Below, one piece after another: positions 56,352-64,000 of a stretch of 64,000 nt of DNA. The DNA is taken from contig CM060732.1 of assembly GCA_030704615.1 (NCBI GenBank), forward strand, positions 72,523,053-72,587,052, read 5' to 3'. The notes under the pieces are model-generated. The model had not been told where the DNA came from and ran no database searches. It was given only the letters and a program-made list of their open reading frames with translations. This DNA comes from Takakia lepidozioides (lineage: Eukaryota > Streptophyta > Takakiopsida > Takakiales > Takakiaceae). The position numbers and the translations under genes were made by a program. Each line of letters begins with the position of its first letter. The first letter of the stretch is position 1.

Positions 56352-56930
56352 CTACAGGAGGCTCTCTCGAATCATCCTACGGGTTTCAGGGGAGTACTCT
56401 CTAGGGGTATATGTCGGAGAATCTCCAGAGATGTATTCTAGAGAATCTGCAAGGACGTATTGGGGAGAATCTGCAGGGACATATTTTGGAGAATCAGCGG
56501 AGATATATTCTGGAGAAATTACAAGGACAAATACTGGATACTGAGGAGAGTCAGGACTGTATCCGGGAGAGGACGGAAGGACGGATCCCGGGGATTGTTC
56601 ACTATCTCCTACAGAAATGGCATTATCTGAATCAGACTGAAGATTGCACTCATCACTTTCATCTTTCTTTTCCTCTGTTTCCTCCGTTGTCTCCCGTCGA
56701 ATAACTCCCTCGAACATTGATTCGTCAGTGCTCGGATTTATGAAGGTTCGCACGTCAGAGCCCACATCTGATATTTGATTCTCAGATCTCTTCTTGAAGG
56801 TTTTTGTTTTCGATACAACCAGTGATGCGTCTTGGTTTTCTGCTTCGTTGATGTTTACTGGATTCTGTCTCCTTGGCCTCTTACAGATATCGACGACGGT
56901 CTCAGAACCATCTTTGGCCACCGTGTGCAC
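56352..56930 (-). CDS. Exon of a nuclear-type protein with CTD-like octapeptide repeats
   Basis: The frame opens after GTGTGTAG (56934 region; no ATG at the start, so an internal exon) and reads VDICKRPRRQNPVNINEAEN, with a basic KRPRR nuclear-type signal, then KTFKKRSENQISDVG, then an acidic segment TTEETEEKKDESDECNLQSD. The C-terminal third is repetitive: SPGYSPDSPQYPV, SPEYISADSPKYVPADSPQ, YVLADSLEYISGDSPTYTP, REYSPET, ending in a stop. The core unit is (A/G)-D-S-P-x-Y-x-x, eight residues. It resembles the Y-S-P-x-S-P-x heptads of the RNA polymerase II CTD without being one. Same strand as the FCP1-like loci and next to palindrome family 2. It could be the disordered N-terminus of another FCP1-like gene. 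Confidence 0.5.
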   Translation of the reverse strand: MHTVAKDGSETVVDICKRPRRQNPVNINEAENQDASLVVSKTKTFKKRSENQISDVGSDVRTFINPSTDESMFEGVIRRETTEETEEKKDESDECNLQSDSDNAISVGDSEQSPGSVLPSSPGYSPDSPQYPVFVLVISPEYISADSPKYVPADSPQYVLADSLEYISGDSPTYTPREYSPETRRMIRESLL

Positions 56931-58835
56931 TCCTACACACCTTCTTTTTATACTGACAGAACAAAAATCAACGCAGGGGAAGCACCGACATAAGTCTATC
57001 TCAAAACATCCTTATGTTGTGCCTTGGCATAATAACACGCAGGAGCCTCCACCGGGCAGGCGAGGTTCGTGTGGTTTGTCCTGCCGGAGTTTATGGAGGT
57101 CTACTAGAGGTCTAGTGGTCTACGGAGACTAGTCAACTAGAGTAGCCTAGGCCCGAAGAAAAACCCGTTTTCAAATATCAGAAATTCAAAAAACCAATCG
57201 CAAAAAACCATGATCCTAACCCGCCATAACCCTAATCCATAACCCTAATAATCCAGTAGCACCAGTAAACCAGGACCACAAACCACCCATACCAACCACC
57301 CTTACAAACCACCATACAAACAACCAGCAGAGAAGCAGCAATGCATTGAAACACCTAAACAGCTTTAATCAATTCAAACAAATTGAAACAACTTTGGAAC
57401 CAATGAATTGAAATGAGATGTTCCGCATCAGACAAGACAACACACTCATGAAACGTGACATGCAAGAAACAAATGGTGCTCTATAACCTCTGGAACGAAA
57501 GCGAGTGAGGAAACAGAACCAAACCAACAGCGACGTGGGCGATGCTGACCAACAAAAGCAACATCAAAACAAAAAGAAAAGCAAATCAACAAACAGAACA
57601 AAGAGAGAATGAGAGAATGACATCAAACCAGATAGAAACTGTAAACGAGAACATTACTGTTGGATGCCTGAGCCATTTTCGGTGCCCCTGTTGCTGACCT
57701 GAAACGCCTGACCCTTAAGCTTTCACCGCTCCGCTCTCCCTTAAGCTCTGCTTCCCTCCCGTCTCCTGTCTGCACTTGAATCCGCTGTCTGCTTGCTTTC
57801 CTCCACTGCACTCTCACGCTGCACTGAATTGCACGCTCTCTTCTCTCTGCTCTCACGACACCCTGCATAACACGCTCTCTGCTCTTCACGCTCTCCCCTC
57901 TTCAAAACTCTTTTTTTTCTAGCACTAGTCAGTCTTACCACTTCCACAGCGCTTCCGCGTACACAATGGAGTGGCGAAAGGGTGGGCTGAACGACCACAC
58001 CCCTTATATGGTGCCGTCGCAAAGGATCTGAACCATCGCGTCCTTTCGAAAACGAACGGTCGCGCGTGTTCCATCCAACATCCATGCAAATATCATCCAA
58101 TTCATCTTTTCCATTATGTCCATCCATTTTATGAATGATTAGATGAAATGAAAAATAGATGAATGAACGAGAAAATATAACGTTAATGATCCCTTGCACA
58201 AGATCATCAATTATAACCCCGCGGGATATTTCCCACACCCCATACATGACGATAAATGAAATGTACAAGTCAGATCCTCCTGCGGCGTTTTGCCGCTGGG
58301 AATTATTGCTCCTGACCATGTCTACATTCGGCGGATTAAGGCTTGGAATATTTCCTTTGTCACTCATTTACGCCCGCCGCATTCTCGGCCAAGTGTCATA
58401 GCTGCACGATTTCATGAAACGCTTATCATCGGCGTCAGGCCTTGATCCCACTTGGACAACATTGAATGCAAAATACGTACTGCTTTATAAGCACGAGTAC
58501 AAAACCATTGAACCACCATTATCGTTCTGGCATCATAATTGTTACATAGGGATCTACCAGTAAATGACACTCTTTTCCGAAATCGGTCAAAGAGTGCACT
58601 CCTGCACCATCCAGAACCATTCGATTGTGGCCATATCCGATATCAACGGCGCCGGAAATCGATCCGTGAGACAATGTATCGTACTATCCCATTGGAGGAG
58701 TTCCAGCGGGCAACCTGGTTTCCACCTCTATATAAGGTCTGAGTGCAAACTGTTCAAACTTCTATCTCCATACCTCTCACTTGCAGATTGTGTTTCCCGC
58801 ACCTCTCTGATCATCTCCCACCTCACCGCCCATAG
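56931..58835. other. No supported gene
   Basis: Includes a degenerate CCCTAA-type tract (57.22-57.26 kb) and a 209-codon minus-strand frame (58367-57741) whose second half is Arg/Glu/Ser-rich. I see no domain or splice context and do not call it a gene. The LTR of the gypsy element starts at 58836. Confidence 0.4.
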
Positions 58836-59517
58836 TGTCGCGGCCCTTTGCCTTGAGGGCAGGGGGTCGGGACACGAGAGGGGCTGTCCCTGTGGTAGGG
58901 ACAATGGCAACAATAGATGCGGGGGCTGAAGCACCCTTGAGTGCCCAAGGCACTCAAGGAGGCGGAGGCGCTCACTAGGTGGAGCCCCGCACACCGGGTC
59001 GCGGTGGGGTGGTTCCACGAGGGGTGGTGGTAGCTTAGTGGGACTTAGTGGGGGTGGCATAGGACTCACCATGGGGCGGAGACCTTGTGGTGGGAGTCGT
59101 GGGGGGCCAAGACTCACCGCGACTCATCACCGGGAGTCGAGGGTCTCCGTGGTGGTTCGTCATAAAATGGTAGGGTTGTTTGTGAAACCCCCGCGGACAA
59201 TCACAGAAGCATATATAGGGAGTAATAACCCCGAGAACGGTGCAAGCCCGTTGGTGACCAAAAACTAGTGAGTAAGCGAGCGAGCCGGAAAGCGACCAAG
59301 GAGTGGGGAGCTATTCCGGACTGCCATTTACCAAAGGGAATTTCCACTAGGCCCAAATTGGTGGAGGGTCTTTTGGAAGAGTAAAGGGGGACCGTTATGT
59401 CTCGGTGAGCAGCCGAAGCTCCGAGTTGGCCCGACGGCCAAGTTGGGAGTTAGGCGCGCGCATCAAAGCGAGTAACTATGACTTGAAGGGGAACTTACCG
59501 AAGTGAGGTGCGCGACA
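58836..59517 (+). repeat. 5' LTR of Ty3/gypsy element
   Basis: 682 bp, starting TGTCGCGG and ending GCGCGACA (TG...CA with a 6-bp TGTCGC/GCGACA inverted end). A TATA-like ATATATAG lies at 59211. It is followed two bases later by a primer-binding site. It matches the solo LTR at 60367 over its length; the solo copy carries a ~40-bp extra segment. Confidence 0.92.
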
Positions 59518-59519
59518 CT

Positions 59520-59531
59520 TGGTATCAGAGC
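59520..59531 (+). other. Primer-binding site for initiator tRNA-Met
   Basis: TGGTATCAGAGC, complementary to the 3' end of plant initiator methionine tRNA, two bases after the LTR end. This confirms the LTR boundary and orientation. Confidence 0.92.
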
Positions 59532-59572
59532 TTAGAGTTCAGTACGTGATCGTCCTTGGGATCGGCCTCATC

Positions 59573-61459
59573 ATGGGGTCGGGCAAGCCAAAGCGAAAGC
59601 GGAACGACCCGAAAGATGAGGATCCTAGTGAGCCCGATGGGGTCGACATGTCACCGAAGCGGCCATTTGAGGAAGCAATGCATGCTTTTGAAAACGAGGC
59701 CACTCAAGAGCGGGAGGAATATGAGGAGTCGGAGCCCAAGGACTTCCTGAGAGCTCCGACAGACCAATAGATGCCTCCCATGCCAGCAGCCTTTTGGGAA
59801 GGGTTGTTGGCGCAGTTTGGCAGGACGTTGAAAGACGTGTTGAAGGCGGCTAATGCCACTTCCACTAAGGCAAAGTTTAAGGTGAAGCCTAAGGAACCCG
59901 ACACCTTCGAGGGTGTCCAAAATCGGAAGGCACTCAACACCTGGCTCTTGGAGCTGGAGCAGTACTTCCGGGCGGCCAAGTTGAGTGACGAGGATCGGGT
60001 GGAAGTGGCTCCCACCTATTTGAGGGGCTATGCTCAACAATGGTGGCAGAAACGCCTTCACGACCGAGGTCCAAACCCGGAAACCTTGAACTGGAGTGGG
60101 TTCAAGGAACTTATGAAGAGACAGTTTGTGCCCCTCAACGCGTCCTGGCTCGCCCGAGACAAGATGAGGAATTTGAAGCAAACGGATGACATTCGGGGAT
60201 ATGTTTAGGCTTTCAATGTGTTGTTGCTCGAAGTCACGGACGTGGCAAAAGCAGAAATGGTCTTCAACTTTGTGGCGGGACTGGCCCGATGGGCCAGGCG
60301 GAAGTTGGAGGAGAAGCCACCTAAAACTTTGAACGAGGCAATTGAGAGGGCTGAATGTTTCTCGGATGTCGCGGCCCTTTGCCTTGAGGGCAGGGGGTCG
60401 GGACACATGAGGGGCTGCCCCTGTGGTGGGGGCAGCGGCAGCGATAGTATGGGGGCTGAAGCACCCTTGAGTGCCCAAGGCACTCAAGGGCGGAGGCGCT
60501 CACTAGTGGGAGCCCGCACACCGGGTTGCGGTGGGGGTGGCTCCACAAGGGTGGTGGTAGCTTAGCGGGACTTAGTGGGGGTGGCATAGGACTCACCATG
60601 GGGGGGGAGACCTCGTGGTGGGAGTCGTGGGTAGTCTTGGGACTCATCTCGGTCCATAGGGGCCTTGGTGAGTGGGCCAAGACTCACCGCGACTCATCAC
60701 CGCGAGTCGAGGGTTTTCGCGGTGGTTCGCCATAAAATGGCATGGCTGGTTGTGAAACCCCCGCGGACAGCTACAGAAGTATATATAGGGAGTAGTAACC
60801 CCGAGAACGGTGCAAGCCCGTTGGTGACCAAAAACTAGTGAGTAAGCGAGCGAGCCGAAAAACGACAAAGAGTGGGGAGCTGTTCCGGACTGCCAACTAC
60901 AAAAGGGAATTCCCGCTGGTTCCAAATAGGTGGAGGGTTCTTTGGGAGAACAAAGGGGGACCGTTATGCCTCGGTGAGCAGCCGAAGCTCCAAGTTGGCC
61001 CGGCGGCCAGGTTGGGAGTCAGGCGCGCGTATCAAAGCGAGTAACTATGACTTGAGGGGGGAGCTTACCGAAGTGAGGTGCGCGACATCGGATGTCCCTA
61101 GGGGCGAAAGACAAGGCCGTACAGAGCTGAACAACAAGAAGGCCCGGCGGGAGGGTGACTCCTTCCGACCGGAAAAGAAGTGGGATAGGCCACGCGACAA
61201 CAATGACACGTGGAAATCGAAGGGAGGGCCTTCACACGTCAAGGCGGCACCTGGTGCTCCGAAAGGAAAAGCAGGTGCGGCGGCTTATGGCGGACAGAAG
61301 GCGACCTTTGATGGAGTGTGCTTCAATTGCGGGGAGCCCGGGCACATGGCTAAGAAGTGCATGAAACCCCGACAATTGAACATGACTCGGGCGGCCAATC
61401 AACCACCTAGTGGAGGCGGTGGTCGCCAAGACTTGCAAGGTGGGCAAATACTCTTGTGA
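59573..61459 (+). pseudogene. Gypsy gag, split by a solo LTR
   Basis: ATG at 59573 (MGSGKPKRKRND). Removing 60367-61087 and one TCGGA copy gives a continuous 387-codon frame. It includes an acidic start, the gag capsid-like core (KPKEPDTFEGVQNRKALNTW, LLELEQYFRAAKLSDEDRVE, LRGYAQQWWQKRL, SGFKELMKRQFVPLNASWLA, NFVAGLARWARRKLEEKPPK), a basic linker, and one CX2CX4HX4C knuckle CFNCGEPGHMAKKC. Two in-frame TAG codons (59768-59770 and 60206-60208) both stand where Gln is plausible. No frameshift within gag; the protease follows in a different frame. Confidence 0.88.
60362..61092 (+). mobile_element. Solo LTR inserted in gag, with 5-bp duplication
   Basis: The LTR spans 60367-61087 (721 bp, TGTCGCGG...GCGCGACA), flanked by TCGGA at 60362-60366 and 61088-61092. 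Excising it restores the gag frame exactly. It shares the TATA motif (60781) and most sequence with the 5' LTR at 58836. It arose by insertion of a sister element followed by LTR-LTR recombination. Confidence 0.93.
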
Positions 61460-61502
61460 GTTGTATCAGGAAACTGGCGTCTTACGTAAAAGAAGTTAGT
61501 TA

Positions 61503-61757
61503 ATGTTCGTGGATGGGATAATCTCCAGAACTAACGTGTCGTTGTTGGTGGACACAGGAGCGTCGCACTCCTTCATGACACCGGCAACGGCACGAAAGCT
61601 GGGGCTCCCGACAAGTGACGTGGGGGCCTCTATTGAGGTGTGTTCTGCCAAAGGAGAACCACAATTGGCGACAAGGTTGGCGTTCGATGTTCCTCTTCAA
61701 CTGGGGAGTTGGGAGGGACGTCAGAACTTCACCATTTGCGAGATCGATGGAGGTTAA
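61503..61757 (+). pseudogene. Gypsy aspartic protease domain
   Basis: MFVDGIISRTNVSLLVDTGA then SHSFMTPATARKLGLP: the LVDTGAS active site of retroviral-type proteases. The frame differs from gag and ends at 61757 with nothing of pol beyond. Confidence 0.85.
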
Positions 61758-61762
61758 TATTT

Positions 61763-61794
61763 CATGAGCCCATGAGCTCATGAGCCCATGAGCG
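61763..61794 (+). repeat. CATGAGCN x4 tandem repeat at retrotransposon truncation point
   Basis: Four 8-bp units (CATGAGCC, CATGAGCT, CATGAGCC, CATGAGCG), containing the palindrome CATGAGCTCATG, lie exactly where gypsy homology stops. Confidence 0.85.
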
Positions 61795-63051
61795 TGCATC
61801 CACGGAATTAGAAATTATCTGCCGTTATTGACGGTAATATGGCATATATCCACGGTAATAGGCACTGTTTTTGAACTCCGGGGACACGGCTAGGCATATT
61901 GCGGCGCCGTTATTCACATTTAGGGTTTGGATTTTTTTTTTGAAAATGGCAGGAGATGGGTTAATCACGGTGCCGTAATACCAGCTTCGTGCTTCTCGAA
62001 AAAATTCTTGGTAGTGATGACCTGAGACCGGCCAATTGCTGCGACGTTTTTTTGTTTGTGGTCACCCAAAATTATAAAGTAAAGTCTGACGTTGGCTTAT
62101 TGCAACACTGTTATATCATTTGTAAAGGTCTTGTTGCTCCCAACACCTTCTACTAGCCTATTGTTGTGTCATTTTTCTGTCAAAGATAAGAGGTCCCATC
62201 ACATAATACAGTTGAATTGGCTTTTTTTTAAGACTAAATAAATCCCACACTAACTGAAGAGAGGCTAGGAAATTGCCATTCACTCTCCATCTAAGCTTGC
62301 AAAGTGTCCTCCTCATCGCTGTCACTTTCAGACGCGGACAGAGCGATAAACTTGAGTACTTTGGCCTTGACAATTCCTGTATTGGGCCTCCCTCAATTGT
62401 ATTCTCTCATTTCTTGCAGCCAGTAACTGCTCTACCCGATTAGGCCTCTCCGCCCTCCTAATGGATCTCTAGCAGCCGTGTTTGCATACAATGGGAGAAG
62501 AAATAAAAAAGGAAGGAGGAGACCGAAGTTGAGGAGGCTCAAGTACGGGAGAAGCCGCTTCCCCCAATGCATGTATTTGAGTGAGTTGCACCATTGTAAG
62601 TGTGTTGGGTTCAATTATAGCGACATCCATGTTTGACCATTATAAACCCTAAACATTTGTTGACATATGGCAATATTTACGTACTGCCATGTTACAGCCT
62701 TGCAGACTCGTCCAATGAGGAGATGGTTGATGAAACAAAGACTGAAATACAAATGCCATTCTTTGCCAGAAGGTCATTTCTTGCCAGTCCTTATCGTCCT
62801 CCTCCTCCTCCTCTGCTGGCAACTGCTGCAGGCCCACTACATGGGAGTCGTAGAAGGCTGTTTTTCCTTCAAATGCGAAGACATGCCTGCTAGACTCGCG
62901 CCCGGCCTAGTACATTGAAGCACCTAACCATGAGTCTAGTGATCAAGAACAAATATGTCATGGTAATCGTGAGTAGCCACATTAAATCCATGAATATCTA
63001 TAGAAGACAATGGACTATAATAACGACACCGCAATTACAAGAATCTCCTAC
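61795..63051. other. No supported gene
   Basis: AT-richer spacer; short open frames only. Later exons of the methyltransferase-like gene at 63.05-63.9 kb would be expected here, but I could not identify the exon that should follow its motif I. Confidence 0.35.
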
Positions 63052-63890
63052 TTGTGTTGGCTGCAATGTCCAACACCTTGCCTTCTATGCTTGAACATGT
63101 TTCCATCAGCATTTGAATGAAAGTGGGACTTCTTGTCCTCCCATGCCTCCAAGCCCTCCCCCCATGTCCCATGGAATATTTGCGTGGTGAGACATGGTTG
63201 AAGAGAATGTCATACTCTATAGGGTCCACTGTGGAGTCAACCATACAACCGTCTCCCCAGAATTCAAAATTGAATTCTTCTTGATGAATGTGTCAAATAG
63301 AAGAGGCTGCACAAAAACAAGGTCGTTATTTTGACAGAAGATTCCCCACAATTAGAATAAGGATGCCGCAATTTACACTAGACAACTCTAGAGCTTACCT
63401 TCTGGCCATCACAGGTTAGATGGTCCATGCTGTTGATACAAGTCCACCTCTTCTTCAGGATGGGTGCAACACTTCTTTCCGTCCACACTTTCAAGGCTTC
63501 CACAATCATCTTGTAACATATGTTAGAAAGCAATTTTGATAGCTGACAGAGGATTTTAATGAGACAGTAAAATAGTAGCAGACATTTGCATACCTTCTCG
63601 GCTGGGTCCACACTGCAGGTGGTGATGATATGATGTAGTTTTTCCACATCTTTGGTTTGATGGCTTTTGAGTAGTGCTTTGTTATCTCTGACAATATTGT
63701 CTCTTAAAGGCTTGGGTCACGGATCGCTATAGACTTGACAACTTTGGATTTGTACTTGGTCCGCGACCACTGCCTGCAAGGACGATGGCATCCCGGACGA
63801 GGGCCTGGGTCTTATTGGGGATCTCACTCTCCATGATTTTCGTTTTGTGTAGACCAAGTTGTCTTTTATGGAGCTCTGCAGTGCAAATGC
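63052..63890 (-). CDS. Second methyltransferase-like gene, partial
   Basis: Exon-like blocks on the minus strand are as follows. About 63890-63770 reads LHKRQLGLHKTKIMESEIPN and KTQALVRDAIVLAG. About 63712-63594 reads RDNIVRDNKALLKSHQTKDV, EKLHHIITTCSVDPAEK. Exon 63542-63399 is exactly 48 codons (KMIVEALKVWTERSVAPILK, INSMDHLTCDGQK). Exon 63306-63052 contains FNFEFWGDGCMVDSTVDPIE, RTRSPTFIQMLMETCSSIEG and KVLDIAANT. The last parallels FDVWGGGLHIDP ... MQTFIETCSRHGGRVVDLSMGT at 1.8-2.05 kb. Both genes are interrupted one base after the ACA codon at the end of motif I. Introns are very short (51 bp between the two middle exons). Frame changes near 63.29 and 63.71 kb suggest decay. The gene runs off the window. 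Confidence 0.45.
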
Positions 63891-64000
63891 AAGCAATTGG
63901 TTAGGGATCCAGGTGGTCGAAAGACAATAACATGCAAGGGGACTAACCGGAAAGAGGGCTGAATCTCACCAAATAGATGTATTCGGTAAGCCGACGTACT

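Larger units (their letters stand above)
58836..61760 (+). mobile_element. Truncated Ty3/gypsy-type retrotransposon
   Basis: 5' LTR, primer-binding site, gag, zinc knuckle and aspartic protease are present. Similarity ends abruptly at about 61.76 kb, where an 8-bp tandem repeat begins, so reverse transcriptase, RNase H, integrase and the 3' LTR are missing from the window. A solo LTR of the same family interrupts gag. Confidence 0.88.

Noticed and set aside
57741-58367. 209-codon minus-strand open frame
   Set aside because: Composition changes halfway to Arg/Glu/Ser-rich low complexity, and there is no recognisable family; it could be chance.

Overview
The window looks like nuclear DNA of a land plant or close streptophyte relative. 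The evidence is: spliced genes with GT-AG introns; a plastid SufD with a leader; a plant-type dolichyldiphosphatase; PLS-class pentatricopeptide (PPR) debris; an interstitial TTTAGGG tract; and plant-type transposons (L1-like LINE, Ty3/gypsy with a tRNA-iMet primer site, CACTA, hAT, tRNA-headed SINEs). PPR relics and methyltransferase-like genes lean towards a seedless plant (bryophyte, lycophyte or fern), but this is inference; I cannot name the species.

Layout. 0-3.5 kb (-): a multi-exon gene resembling a beta-class DNA methyltransferase, with four copies of a palindrome in the surrounding non-coding DNA. 3.5-5.5 kb (+): decayed PPR copies. 6.0-6.4 kb (-): a frameshifted tetraspanin fragment. 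8.4-14.9 kb (-): a degenerate L1-like LINE holding an AT-rich insert. 15.3-16.4 kb: dispersed repeat, hairpins, telomere-like tract, trihelix fragment. 16.67-17.59 kb: a non-autonomous hAT element with 8-bp target duplication and a SINE nested inside. 18.46-19.65 kb (+): intact dolichyldiphosphatase. 22.71-25.83 kb (-): intact five-exon SufD. 26.4-26.8 kb (-): WWE-domain fragment. 27.26-29.45 kb: a ~117-bp tandem array whose units carry a GAGTTTC/GAAACTC hairpin.

31.5-40.8 kb (-): four divergent FCP1-type HAD (CTD-phosphatase-like) loci, mostly disrupted, with different residues at the catalytic site. 42.4-43.6 kb (+): LINE fragment. 45.7-49.6 kb (+): degenerate CACTA transposase with recognisable introns. 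49.7-52.6 kb (-): unidentified multi-exon genes, one with an internal duplication. 53.1-54.2 kb (+): proline-rich gene fragment. 55.3-55.8 kb (-): PPR relic. 56.35-56.93 kb (-): a nuclear-type exon whose octapeptide repeats resemble the RNA polymerase II CTD. 58.84-61.76 kb (+): 5' part of a Ty3/gypsy element whose gag is split by a solo LTR of its own family. 63.05-63.9 kb (-): a second methyltransferase-like gene sharing an intron position with the first.

Two housekeeping genes (dolichol-phosphate recycling; plastid Fe-S assembly) are intact within transposon-rich DNA. Around them most other coding matter is decaying. The less familiar material is the pair of methyltransferase-like genes, the FCP1-like cluster with its CTD-like exon, and two palindrome families that cluster around these loci.
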